From NCBI RefSeq assembly GCF_029960785.1, contig NZ_JASBQE010000028.1, forward strand, positions 62,001 through 126,000: a stretch of 64,000 nucleotides of DNA, in the 5' to 3' direction. Origin of the DNA: Polyangium sp. 15x6 (GTDB lineage: Bacteria > Myxococcota_A > Polyangia > Polyangiales > Polyangiaceae). The translations under genes and the position numbers were made by a program. Shown piece by piece: positions 53,035 through 61,626 of the stretch (the first letter of the stretch is position 1; each line of letters opens with the position of its first letter). A model generated the notes under the pieces. It made no database searches and was not told the DNA's origin. It was given only the letters and a program-made list of their open reading frames with translations.

Positions 53035-53868
53035 GTGCGCTCCCGCCTCTCCCTCCTCCTCGCGCTGCTGGCCACGGCCTGCCATTCGGCATCGGCTCCC
53101 ATTCCCGCCAACCCGGAACCTCCGCCCGCCGTCTGCCCATCCCTTTCGAAAAACCCCGAGCGCATCGCCGTCCCGGAGCCCATTCCCGGCGAGGTACACG
53201 AGGTCTTCGATCTCCCGGACGAGCCTGTCCTCTGGGCGCCCGCCCCGCGCGACCCGGAGCGCGACCAGTATCATGCGGCCCTCCTGGCCAAGGTCGGCAG
53301 CGAGGCGGGGCTCTCGCAACGCGCCTTGCTCGAACGCGCGCGCCAGGTGATGACCGGCACCTCGGGATACCGCGAGATCGACAACGTCAACGTCATCCTC
53401 GACGGCAAAGCGGGCTCCGTGAGCCCCATCGATTGCCTGGAATGGCGCCTCTTCCAGCGCCAGGCGCGCAGGTATCCCATGGTCGAACATCCCACCGAGT
53501 TCGGCGCGTACATTCTCCGGGGCAATGGCCGCGTCCGGGTCTACTTTTCGGGAGCGGATCGGGTCGGCGGCAAGTTACGCGGCGAGGTCAAGGAGCGCGT
53601 CCTCGCGGACCTCGGCCGCGGCTTTCAGCCCGTCGCGCATTTGCACAACCACCCTTTCCTGTTCGACCGCATTCCCGGCGATCGCATGTGGACGACCGAG
53701 GAGACGAAGAACAACTACGAGGGCGGCGTCGCCCCGAGCCTCACGGACGTGCAAGCGTACCGCGCGATGCGCGAGCATTTCGGATTGCAGGGGGCGTGGG
53801 TGACGAATGGGCTCGATACGGCCCATTTCACGGGCGCGGAGTTCGACGTGCTCTCCGCGCGGGAATGA
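53035..53868 (+). CDS. lipoprotein with JAMM/JAB-like metalloprotease motif
   Basis: 277 residues from a GTG start giving a signal LSLLLALLATAC. The C-terminal domain contains HLHNHPF followed by GGVAPSLTDVQAYR, matching the JAMM pattern H-x-H-P..PS..D; a candidate Glu lies upstream in VEHPTEFGAYI. JAMM enzymes cut isopeptide or peptide bonds or deconjugate ubiquitin-like proteins. A secreted, lipid-anchored form is unusual. The last 98 bases recur at 54739-54836. It converges with the ankyrin gene (seven bases between stops). Confidence 0.65.
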   Translation: MRSRLSLLLALLATACHSASAPIPANPEPPPAVCPSLSKNPERIAVPEPIPGEVHEVFDLPDEPVLWAPAPRDPERDQYHAALLAKVGSEAGLSQRALLERARQVMTGTSGYREIDNVNVILDGKAGSVSPIDCLEWRLFQRQARRYPMVEHPTEFGAYILRGNGRVRVYFSGADRVGGKLRGEVKERVLADLGRGFQPVAHLHNHPFLFDRIPGDRMWTTEETKNNYEGGVAPSLTDVQAYRAMREHFGLQGAWVTNGLDTAHFTGAEFDVLSARE

Positions 53869-53875
53869 CGGCCCC

Positions 53876-54553
53876 TCACGGCACCGCGGCGCCGTGGCGA
53901 CGCAGAAGCTCGACCCCGTCGAGGCACCCTGCTTTCGAGGCGATGTGCAGCAGGGAATCATAGCCGGCGGGCGGCTCGATGTCGGCGCCGAACGCAGCGA
54001 GCAGGAGGTCGAGGACGGCGAGTTCTTTTTTGCCTTTTCGCGTGACGAATTCGGCCGTCAGGAAGAAGCAGGCCTCATGCGCGGGCGGCTGGGCGAGGAG
54101 CGCCTTGACCGCCTGGGTGCGGCCGAGCTCACAGGCGACCTGGAGCGGCGTGAAACACGTGGGGGGGCTTTCGCGGACGGTGTTCGGGTTGGCCCCGGCG
54201 TCGAGGAGCGCCTTGATGACGGGCGGCCCCGCGTTCGCCGCGGCGAGGTGGAGCGGCGTGCCGCTCGGCGAGGGGAGGTTCACGTCGCCGCCCGCGCGTA
54301 GGAGCGTGCGGACCGTTTTCGCGTCCCGGACGAGGTGGAGCCCGGCCAAACCATCGACGCGGGTCTCGTTGGCCGAAGAGCCTCGCGAGAGGAGCAGATC
54401 GAGCGACCGGTGGGCCTTCGCCAACACCGCCATCGGCACGAGGGGCGGGCTATCGAGAGGAGCGGCCGCGAGGAGCGCGGCGAGGGCGCTCGTATCATCA
54501 TGACGAAGGGCGGTGGCGAGGGCCTGGGCGAAGCCGGCGGGCGTGATCGTCAT
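53876..54553 (-). CDS. ankyrin-repeat protein
   Basis: 225 residues with four to five ankyrin repeats (SGTPLHLAAANAGPPVIKAL, then LDAGANPNTV; FTPLQVACELGRTQAVKALL; LLHIASKAGCLDGVELLRRH). No signal peptide. It is a protein-binding module, function unknown. Its ATG overlaps the stop of an open frame that looks like a methyltransferase remnant (ATGA). Confidence 0.82.
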   Translation of the reverse strand: MTITPAGFAQALATALRHDDTSALAALLAAAPLDSPPLVPMAVLAKAHRSLDLLLSRGSSANETRVDGLAGLHLVRDAKTVRTLLRAGGDVNLPSPSGTPLHLAAANAGPPVIKALLDAGANPNTVRESPPTCFTPLQVACELGRTQAVKALLAQPPAHEACFFLTAEFVTRKGKKELAVLDLLLAAFGADIEPPAGYDSLLHIASKAGCLDGVELLRRHGAAVP

Positions 54554-54738
54554 GACGTCACCGAACCATCGGTGGCCCCGGGCGTCAACGATGCATTCGT
54601 GCGAACGGCGATCGCAGAATTGCGCTCCCGTCGTCCCTGCGCACAGTCCATCACAGCTTGGCGCTGCTCGTCGGTGGGGCTTTCAGGCCAAACGAAGTTG
54701 TCATGCACCAGGGTATTCGAGTAGCTGACGTCTGACTT
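54550..54738 (-). pseudogene. remnant of a DNA methyltransferase C-terminus
   Basis: Open frame of 62 codons plus stop with no start at its head. SYSNTLVHDNFVWPESPTDE followed by QRQAVMDCAQGRRER matches by eye the C-terminal text of class I DNA methyltransferases of restriction or BREX-type systems (NNFPWPENPT..Q..AI..AAQ..LDAR). After about 35 codons the similarity stops. The left part has no start; the sequence switches abruptly to the JAMM-gene fragment at 54739. Confidence 0.55.
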
Positions 54739-54836
54739 GCGAGCATTTCGGATTGCAGGGGGTGTGGGTGACGAATGGGCTCGATACGGCCCATTTCACG
54801 GGCGCGGAGTTCGAAGTGCTCGCCGCGAGAGAATGA
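54739..54836 (+). pseudogene. fragment: 3' end of JAMM-like lipoprotein gene
   Basis: Matches 53771-53868 with five substitutions, in frame to the stop. The changes are conservative (A to V, D to E, S to A), as if from a diverged paralogue. Nothing of the rest of the gene is present. Between it and the tRNA (54837-54947) I see no gene. Confidence 0.75.
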
Positions 54837-54947
54837 CGGCCTCTCCGACGGGGTTCCACAGGACCCTCGAAGGCAGGAGCAGAGCGAACGTCAAGGGCGG
54901 CCAGCTCGTCATGGTGGGCTTCTCGTGGTACTGTGCTCGAGCCCTGT

Positions 54948-55022
54948 GGGGTCGCAGCTCAAGTGGTAGAGCGGTCGGATTACGAATCCGACAGGAAGCC
55001 GGTTCGACTCCGGCCGGCCCCG
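54948..55022 (+). tRNA. tRNA-Arg (anticodon ACG)
   Basis: Cloverleaf by eye: acceptor GGGGTCG/CGGCCCC (one T-G pair), D-stem GCTC/GAGC, anticodon stem TCGGA/TCCGA with loop TTACGAA giving ACG, T-stem GCCGG/CCGGC with TTCGACT, discriminator G. CCA is not encoded. It marks the right edge of the accessory island. Confidence 0.93.
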
Positions 55023-55052
55023 CAGGGCCTTCGTTTGGGTGAGGGCTGATCC

Positions 55053-56288
55053 GTGGCGAAAGACAACGCGCCCATCGAGGGGGTCGACGCGGCGGCGTGG
55101 GAGACCTGCCTGCGTGTGCTGCGCGCCGCGATCGAGCGGCCGGCGGCGATGCCGGACCGAGAGGCGCTGGAGCGGCTCGCAGCGCGCATCTACAAGCGCG
55201 CCCGGAAGGAGCGACGCAAGGTCGATGCGGCCGGGCGGCGCGAGCACGATCGCGGGCTGCTCGAAGAGGTGCTCGTCGCACGCGAGAACGGCCGCGCGCT
55301 CGAGGTGAGCGGGGGCGATACGGTTCCGCTCCTGGCGGGCTCGCGGCGCTGTTACGTGTGCAGCGCACTGTTTCGCGAGCTGCACCGGCGCTACCACCTC
55401 TTGTGCCCGACATGCGCGGCGTTCCACGAGAGCAAGCGCGCGGAGCGGCTCGATCTGCGCGGGCGGCGCGCGCTGATCACGGGCGCGCGCGTGAAGATCG
55501 GGCACGCCACGGCGCTCCGGATGTTGCGGAGCGGGGCCGAGCTCATCGCCACGTCACGTTTCGCCGCCGCTGCGAGGCGCGTGTTCGAGCGAGCGCCCGA
55601 CTTCGAGGAGTGGCGCGATCGAGTCCACGTCCTCAGCGCCGATTTCCGCGATCCGCGTCAGGCCGAGCGCCTCGCAGCCGAGGTGACGGCGCGCTTCGGC
55701 TCGCTCGATATCCTCGTGAACAACGCGGCGCAGACGGTCCTACGGCCGGAGGAAGGGCGGCTCGCCGCGGGGGACGTCGAGAGCGTCGCGGAGGAGGATC
55801 GGCGCGAGGTGAACGGCTGGACGCTGCATCTCGAGGACGTGTCCGCCGAGGAAATCCTGGACGTCATGCATGTAAATGCCGCCGCACCACTCTTGCTCAC
55901 GGCGCGGCTCTTGCCGGCGCTGCGCGCGTCGCGCCACCACGACCGATACGTCGTCAACGTCGTCGGCCTCGATGGGCAGCTCGAGCGGCCAATGAAACTC
56001 GCGCGGCACCCGCACGTGAACGCCGGCAAGGCTGCGCTCAACATGCTCACGCGCACGTGCTCCGAAGAGCTTTCAGGGCTCGGCATCTTCATGAACAGCG
56101 TCGACGTCGGTTGGGTGACGCACGAGGGGGCGTGGTCCGTGCGGCACAGAATGCGCGCGCAAGGGTTCGCCCCTCCGCTCGATACGGAAGACGCGGCCGC
56201 GCGGATCTGCGACCCGATCGCGCGCGGGCTCGCCGGTGCACCGGTGTTCGGGCGGGTGTGGAAGGATTTTCACGAGGGCACCTGGTGA
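55053..56288 (+). CDS. SDR-fold protein with N-terminal Cys4 finger and altered active site
   Basis: 411 residues, GTG start. Residues 1-95 are helical and charged; then CYVCSALFRELHRRYH with LLCPTC form a likely zinc knuckle (C-x2-C..C-x2-C, about 100-125). From about 138 an SDR domain begins (LITGARVKIGHATALRML), with NNAAQTV. The Ser strand reads VVNVVGLDGQ and the YxxxK site reads HVNAGKAAL, so the usual Ser and Tyr appear missing while Lys stays. It may be a NAD(P)-binding regulator rather than a dehydrogenase. It follows the tRNA by 30 bases. Confidence 0.72.
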   Translation: MAKDNAPIEGVDAAAWETCLRVLRAAIERPAAMPDREALERLAARIYKRARKERRKVDAAGRREHDRGLLEEVLVARENGRALEVSGGDTVPLLAGSRRCYVCSALFRELHRRYHLLCPTCAAFHESKRAERLDLRGRRALITGARVKIGHATALRMLRSGAELIATSRFAAAARRVFERAPDFEEWRDRVHVLSADFRDPRQAERLAAEVTARFGSLDILVNNAAQTVLRPEEGRLAAGDVESVAEEDRREVNGWTLHLEDVSAEEILDVMHVNAAAPLLLTARLLPALRASRHHDRYVVNVVGLDGQLERPMKLARHPHVNAGKAALNMLTRTCSEELSGLGIFMNSVDVGWVTHEGAWSVRHRMRAQGFAPPLDTEDAAARICDPIARGLAGAPVFGRVWKDFHEGTW

Positions 56289-56309
56289 TGAATCGTCTAT
56301 TCTTGGAGC

Positions 56310-56633
56310 ATGCCGCTCTGGCGTCAGGGTGATGTGCTGATCGAAACCGTGGACGCACTGCCGGAGGGAGCCGTGCGCATCAAGAGCCTCGTTCTCGCCG
56401 CGGGCGAGGTGACGGGTCACCGGCACCGCATTGCAAGCAAGCGCGCCGCGTGCCTGTTCCTATGGCAGGGCGGACCGTCACGGACGCCGCTGTTGTTCAT
56501 GGAAGTCCTGCGCGATACGGCCGATGTGATTCACCCGGAGCACGACACGATCACGCTGCCGCGTGGCTTTTATCGCGTGTGGCAGCAGCGCGAGCTTTCT
56601 TCGGGCGGCGGATGGCACACGATGGCCGACTGA
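56310..56633 (+). CDS. small hypothetical protein upstream of LRR-DUF6745 gene
   Basis: 107 residues: RQGDVLIETVDALPEGAVRI and AGEVTGHRHRIASKR suggest a small beta-barrel with His-rich turn (HRHR). No signal. Proteins of this look are often found directly before DUF6745 genes; the pair is repeated here. Function unknown. Confidence 0.7.
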   Translation: MPLWRQGDVLIETVDALPEGAVRIKSLVLAAGEVTGHRHRIASKRAACLFLWQGGPSRTPLLFMEVLRDTADVIHPEHDTITLPRGFYRVWQQRELSSGGGWHTMAD

Positions 56634-56656
56634 CGGCCGCAAAGGACACCTGCGAA

Positions 56657-58108
56657 ATGGATGCCGCCGCGTTCCTCGCGCTCCTCAAGACCGGGCGCCC
56701 GCCCGCGAACGTCCACGTGTGGCAGTCGCTGTCGCTCGCGGGCAGCCGCGTGCGACGCCTGCCCGAGGGGCTCGCCGTTCATGGTGACCTGGATCTGCGG
56801 CAGTGCGAGCGGCTCCGCTTCATCGGCGATGGCCTGTGCGTGGAGCGCGATCTGCGGATCGGCGGCGCGTGCGCCGAATCGGAGATCTCCGCGGGCGCTC
56901 CGGTGCTGGGCACGAGCAGGGACAAGCACTCGCCGCTCGCCGCGCTGCCAGACAAGCTCTTGGTCGGCGGCTCGCTCTCGCTCCAAAACTGCACCCATCT
57001 GCGGGCGTTCCCCGCGCACGCCGCGATCGGCGGGTCGATCTTCCTCAGCGGCTGCACGTCGCTCGCAGAGCTCCCCCGGGGCCTGCGCGTTGCCGGTGAT
57101 CTCACGATCATCGGCGGGCCCTCGCTGACTGCGCTGCCGGAAGGCCTGCACGTCAAGGGCGACCTGCGCATCGTCGGCACGCAGATCACCGCGCTGCCGG
57201 CTGATCTGCGCGTGGGCGGAGACATCACGCTCGTCGGCTGCCGGAGGCTCGCTTCGCTCGAGGGGCTCATGGTGTGTGGCTCCCTCGAGGTGCACCACTT
57301 CCCCGGGGATACGCTGCCGCAAGGCTTCTCGGTCCTGGGGGATCTGCGCCTCATCCGGCCCCGCGCGCTGGTCGAGACGCCCAACGATCTCGACGCCGGC
57401 CGCAGCATCGAGCTGCGGGACGCGCCGAGGCTCACGACGGTGCGCTCCGGGATCAAGGTGGGCAAGGACCTGCTCCTCCGGCGCTGCGAGGCGCTCACGC
57501 AGCTCCCGGCGGGGCTCACGGTGCCGGGGCGCCTGAGCCTGGCCGGGTGCACCGCGCTCGCGGAGTTGCCGCGCAAGCTGCGCGTCGAGCGTCTCGATCT
57601 CGCGGACTGCACGGCCCTCGCGACCGTGCCCGACGACCTCCGGGTGACCGCTCCCATCGAAGTCGCGGGGACGTCGCTGCGCACCTGGCCCAAGGCGCTC
57701 TCGGCGAAGACGAGGTCGGTCGCATGGCGCGGCGTACCCGTCGAGCCCGAGGTGGTGTTCGCGCCGGAGACGCTCTCGCCGGAGAGGATCTTGCGGGAGC
57801 GCAATGCGGAGCTGCGCCGCGTGATGCTGGAGCGTGCGGGCGTGGAGAAGGTGCTCGCGCGAGCGAAGCTCGAGGTGGTCGACGAGGACCACGACCCGGG
57901 CGGCGAGCGGAGGCTCGTGCGGTTGCAGCTCCCGGCGATGTGGGGCAGCGGGGACGTGTCCGAGATGTTCCTTGCGTGCGCCTGTCCGTCGACCGGGCGA
58001 CGCTATCTGCTGCGCGTTCCATTGGCCATGACGACATGTCACGCAGCCGCGGCGTGGCTCGCCGGGTTCGATGATCCGAGCCGGTACCGGCCGATCAAGG
58101 AGACGTGA
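56657..58108 (+). CDS. leucine-rich-repeat protein with C-terminal DUF6745-like domain
   Basis: 483 residues. About twelve repeats of the form LP.GL.V.GDL.L..C span residues 20-370 (LPEGLAVHGDLDLRQC; LPEGLHVKGDLRIVG; LPRGLRVAGDLTIIGG), a regular beta-solenoid. The tail (about 390-483) reads RVMLERAGVEKVLARAKLEV and CPSTGRRYLLRVP, typical of DUF6745. No signal peptide is visible. The start ATG 56657 is 23 bases after the small gene. Function unknown; the combination suggests ligand or protein binding. Confidence 0.8.
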   Translation: MDAAAFLALLKTGRPPANVHVWQSLSLAGSRVRRLPEGLAVHGDLDLRQCERLRFIGDGLCVERDLRIGGACAESEISAGAPVLGTSRDKHSPLAALPDKLLVGGSLSLQNCTHLRAFPAHAAIGGSIFLSGCTSLAELPRGLRVAGDLTIIGGPSLTALPEGLHVKGDLRIVGTQITALPADLRVGGDITLVGCRRLASLEGLMVCGSLEVHHFPGDTLPQGFSVLGDLRLIRPRALVETPNDLDAGRSIELRDAPRLTTVRSGIKVGKDLLLRRCEALTQLPAGLTVPGRLSLAGCTALAELPRKLRVERLDLADCTALATVPDDLRVTAPIEVAGTSLRTWPKALSAKTRSVAWRGVPVEPEVVFAPETLSPERILRERNAELRRVMLERAGVEKVLARAKLEVVDEDHDPGGERRLVRLQLPAMWGSGDVSEMFLACACPSTGRRYLLRVPLAMTTCHAAAAWLAGFDDPSRYRPIKET

Positions 58109-58156
58109 GCGCCGGATTCGTTTCGCGCAATGGGTCCTCCGTGCTCGTAGCGATTC

Positions 58157-59287
58157 TCAGAGCAGATTCGCCGCCGCGAGCGAGAACATCGGGCCGTCCG
58201 CGCCGGTCGCTCCGCTCGTGCTCTCCAGCCCTTTGACGAAGAGCGTCCCGGTGCCGACCGCCACGGGATACTTGTAGACGACGCTGTTGTCACGCGCGTC
58301 GAGCAAGAGCGGCGTCACCGTCTCGCTTTCGAGGTCGTAGGCGAAGATCCCGAAGTTGCCCTCGTAGACGACCTTGTTCTTGAATTTGCACCACGTCATG
58401 TCGTGGCCCGGGTGATGCGCCTCGGCGAACGTCTTGTTCATCGAGTAGCTGGCCTTGATCTTGTCCGTGATGTTCTCGCGCGTGTCCGTGGCCTTGTCGT
58501 AGCGGAAGAACTCGCGGTCCTGCGAGTAGACGGCCCCGCCGGGATAAAAATCCGCGCCGCCGGCGCGCTTGTCGTTCTGCACCCATTTCGCCTTCGCATC
58601 GGTGAGCTCCGCGAGCCAGAGGCGGCCCCCTTCGGCGAACATGAGCGTCGTGCCATTGACGGCGAAATTGGTGAACTCGCCCATCACGTTGGGCGCGATG
58701 AGGTCGTCGAGCACGAGCACGTCCGTCGCGCTCGCCTGGCCGGGCGTCCACTTTTGAAGGACGTACTTGCCGGTGTCGCCGTTGATCACGGTGACGTAGA
58801 GATCGTCGCCCGTCACCGAGTAGGCCCACCATTTCTGGCCGAAGGGCGGGGCGGGCAGGTCGAGCTTTCCGCGCGGCATCTCGGGCGTCCCGGCCGCGTA
58901 GGTGTTCGCGCCGTCGAGCACGTTCATCGAGGCGACCATGGTGCTCGACGCGGCGAAATTGATGTTGTCCACCGGGTTCGGGCTCGAGACGCCCGTGAGG
59001 TAGACCTTGAAGGTGTAATCGGTGCGCTGCTTCTTCGCATCGTCGAAGCTGCGGAGGAGCGGGTTTCCGCTGCCGACCTCGACCCAGTAGAGGGTATTTT
59101 CGGTGGCGAAGAAGTCCTGCGCCGGCGTCTCGATGAAGACCGCGCGTTTCCCCTCGAGCTCTTCGCGCATCGACTCGAACTCGGCGAGGTCCTCCTCCTG
59201 CGTTTGCTCTTTTGCGCCATCGGCGCCGCAGCCAGCGAGGAGGAAGAACGCCGTGAGGCAGGCGGCGGCCATTCGAACATCATTCAT
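58157..59287 (-). CDS. hypothetical lipoprotein, propeller-like
   Basis: 376 residues. AAACLTAFFLLAGC is a clear type II signal, and AAGGAG precedes the ATG at 59287. The mature part has recurring strands with W/Y and G-D turns (LYWVEVGSGNPLLRSFDD; WWAYSVTGDDLYVTVINGDT; LMFAEGGRLWLAELTDAK), as in six- or seven-bladed propellers. Not assigned. Convergent with the LRR gene with 48 bases between stops. Confidence 0.68.
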   Translation of the reverse strand: MNDVRMAAACLTAFFLLAGCGADGAKEQTQEEDLAEFESMREELEGKRAVFIETPAQDFFATENTLYWVEVGSGNPLLRSFDDAKKQRTDYTFKVYLTGVSSPNPVDNINFAASSTMVASMNVLDGANTYAAGTPEMPRGKLDLPAPPFGQKWWAYSVTGDDLYVTVINGDTGKYVLQKWTPGQASATDVLVLDDLIAPNVMGEFTNFAVNGTTLMFAEGGRLWLAELTDAKAKWVQNDKRAGGADFYPGGAVYSQDREFFRYDKATDTRENITDKIKASYSMNKTFAEAHHPGHDMTWCKFKNKVVYEGNFGIFAYDLESETVTPLLLDARDNSVVYKYPVAVGTGTLFVKGLESTSGATGADGPMFSLAAANLL

Positions 59288-59428
59288 GCAAGACTCCTTC
59301 GTCGCGTCGTTCGGGGGGGAGGATATGGAATCCCCCCTCGACGTCAAGGCAGTCTCGTCCCCGGAAGGGATGAACAATGTCCGACGCTTCCGGCCAAGAT
59401 TTTTTGCGGAATGGTGGCTCGACGCCGA

Positions 59429-60211
59429 TTATCCCAGGACGTCGGCCATCGAATATCGCCCCGCCGGCTTTCCGAACAGATACCGCGCCGCGCGCAAGGC
59501 GCCCCGGGCAAACAGGTCCCGGTTCGTCGCCCGGTGCGTCAATTCGAGCCGCTCGCCCGGGCCGAGGAGGTGCACCGTGTGATCCCCGATCACGTCGCCG
59601 CCGCGCATCGCGAAGACGCCGATCTCGTCCGCCGCGCGGGGACCCACGTTGCCCTCGCGCCCGGTCACGGTCCGCAATCCTTTTCGCGCGTCGCGCACTG
59701 CGTCCGCGAGCCGCGTCGCCGTCCCGCTCGGCGAATCCACCTTCGCCTTGTGGTGCGTCTCGACGATCTCGACGTCGAACCCGGGCCCGAGCCGGCGCGC
59801 CGCCTCCGCCACGATCTCGGCGAGCACCTGCACGCCGAGGCTCGTGTTCGGAGCCCAGAGCACGGGGATCGTCGCGGACGCCTCGTCGAGCTTCTTTTCG
59901 GTGTCCACGTCGAGCCGCGTCGTGCCACTCACGACGGCGATCTTTTGTCGTCGCGCGGCCGTGAGCACGCGGTTCAGAGCTTCGGGGCGGGAAAAGTCGA
60001 TCACCACGTCCGCGCCGAGGAGGCCCGCCGAGACGTCGTCGCTGATCGCCACGCCGAGGGTCCCCGCGCCGGCCACGTCGCCGACGTCGCGCCCGAGGTG
60101 GGGCGATTGCGGCGAGGCAATGGCCCCGACGATGGAAAATCCTTCCTGTGCGGCGAGGCGGACGATGCTTTGCCCCATGCGCCCCGTGGCGCCTGCGACC
60201 GCGAGCTTCAC
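59429..60211 (-). CDS. dapB: 4-hydroxy-tetrahydrodipicolinate reductase
   Basis: 260 residues. GATGRMGQSIVRLA is the nucleotide-binding start and ETHHKAKVDSPSGTA the substrate loop with the catalytic His and Lys; both are intact. It catalyses the second step of the dap/lysine branch and peptidoglycan supply. GTG start overlaps the dapA stop (GTGA). Confidence 0.97.
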   Translation of the reverse strand: MKLAVAGATGRMGQSIVRLAAQEGFSIVGAIASPQSPHLGRDVGDVAGAGTLGVAISDDVSAGLLGADVVIDFSRPEALNRVLTAARRQKIAVVSGTTRLDVDTEKKLDEASATIPVLWAPNTSLGVQVLAEIVAEAARRLGPGFDVEIVETHHKAKVDSPSGTATRLADAVRDARKGLRTVTGREGNVGPRAADEIGVFAMRGGDVIGDHTVHLLGPGERLELTHRATNRDLFARGALRAARYLFGKPAGRYSMADVLG

Positions 60212-61119
60212 GACGCGGCCTTCGGGAAATGCGCGTCGAGGTGCGCGAGCGCGTCAGCGACCTTGCGCTGCGTCGCATCGCTCGCCGGCAGGAGCGGCTG
60301 CCGCACCGCGGGCGTCATGCGCCCCATCGCCGCGAGCGCCGCCTTCGCCGGCGCCGGGTTCGGCTCGAGGAACATCGCGTTGTGGAGCTCGACGAGCGCG
60401 AAATGGCAGGCCTGCGCCCGCGCGAAATCGTTCGCCAGGAGGGCGCGGGTCACCTCGCTGACCTCACGCGGCTTCACGTTCGAGCTCACGCTGATGACCC
60501 CGCTCGCGCCGACGGCGCCGAAGGCCAGCGTGAGCGCGTCGTCGCCCGAGAGGACCGTGAGCCGGTCGCCGAGCTTGCGCTTGAGCTCCTGGCAGCGGAG
60601 CACGTTGCCGGTCGCGTCCTTCAGCGCGACCACGTTCGGCGCGCGCTCGCAGATCTGCGCCGTCGTCTCCGCCGAGAGGTCGACCACGCACCGGCCCGGG
60701 ATGTTGTAGAGCACGACGGGGGAGGGGACCGCGCGCGCGACGGCGAGCACGTGCTCGCGCATGCCGTCCTGCGAGGGCTTGTTGTAGTACGGCATCACGA
60801 TCATCACGGCATCGGCGCCCGCGGCGAGCGCCGCCTTCGACGCGCTGATCGTCTTCTTCGTGGAGAACGTTCCCGTCCCGGCCACGACCGGCACGCGTCC
60901 CTTCGCGACCTCGACGACACGCTTGATCACGAGGACCTGCTCCTCGTCCGAGAGCGTGGGCGACTCGCCCGTGGTGCCACAAGGCACGAGGCCCGAGACG
61001 CCACCCTCGATCTGCGCCTCCACGAGGGCGTCGAGCGCGGCGAGATCGACGGCGTCGCCATCGGCGGTGAACGGCGTGACGAGCGCGGTGAACGTGCCTG
61101 AGAACGTGAGGGCTTGCAT
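60208..61119 (-). CDS. dapA: 4-hydroxy-tetrahydrodipicolinate synthase
   Basis: 303 residues. TALVTPFTADGDAVDLAALD opens the TIM barrel, CGTTGES is the pyruvate site, YNIPGR holds the catalytic Tyr, and NVVALKDATGN carries the Schiff-base Lys. It condenses pyruvate with aspartate semialdehyde. The start MQALTFSG is the first Met; a longer frame upstream is antisense. It forms an operon with dapB. Confidence 0.97.
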   Translation of the reverse strand: MQALTFSGTFTALVTPFTADGDAVDLAALDALVEAQIEGGVSGLVPCGTTGESPTLSDEEQVLVIKRVVEVAKGRVPVVAGTGTFSTKKTISASKAALAAGADAVMIVMPYYNKPSQDGMREHVLAVARAVPSPVVLYNIPGRCVVDLSAETTAQICERAPNVVALKDATGNVLRCQELKRKLGDRLTVLSGDDALTLAFGAVGASGVISVSSNVKPREVSEVTRALLANDFARAQACHFALVELHNAMFLEPNPAPAKAALAAMGRMTPAVRQPLLPASDATQRKVADALAHLDAHFPKAAS

Positions 61120-61374
61120 CAGCGCGCGACCTTGGATGGCTTCGCGGAGCACGTCAAGTTTCCGCGGCCCCGGCCGCACGTCGCGACGAGGACGGACGGG
61201 GGAACGAGGAGAAAACGCGGGCAGGGAAGCGGGTTCGGCGAAGGATCGAGGCCGGATCGAGCACGCGAGGGGCGAGGGTTCCGAGGCCTCGCGCGGCGAC
61301 GCGCTGGATGGGCCCCGCGCTCGGGGCGCGGACGCGACCTTGCCAAGCGCGGGGCATGGACGCACGTTCCGGCC

Positions 61375-61623
61375 ATGCAGTCGCTCATGGACAAAGCTCT
61401 GATGGGATACGTCGAGCTCCAGGTGGGCTCGCTCAAGGTCGAGATCCCGATCCGCGCGGCTGGGGAGGCTTCCTCGGCCGAGCCGGCCGCGAGGTTCGAG
61501 ATGGAGGGAGATTCCTGCGCGATCGTCGTGCGAGGGGACGCGACGTCGAAGCAGGTCGAGCGCGCGATGCACAGGGCGGCGCGGGAGGCGGTGCGCCAGC
61601 TGTCGCGAAAGCTGCTCAACTAA
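61375..61623 (+). CDS. small hypothetical protein
   Basis: 82 residues from MQSLMDKALM; a second Met is four codons on. The pattern ELQVGSLKVEIPIR, FEMEGDSCAIVVRG, KQVERAMHRAAREAVRQLS is beta-beta-beta-helix and looks coding. The divergent start to dapA leaves 255 bases (61120-61374), which are open but low in coding signal. Not recognised. Confidence 0.5.
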   Translation: MQSLMDKALMGYVELQVGSLKVEIPIRAAGEASSAEPAARFEMEGDSCAIVVRGDATSKQVERAMHRAAREAVRQLSRKLLN

Positions 61624-61626
61624 CGA

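Noticed and set aside
54948-55022. Direct repeat of the tRNA 3' end marking an integrated element
   Set aside because: I looked for the tRNA 3' end elsewhere in the island and saw no copy, so an integrase-type insertion is not demonstrated.
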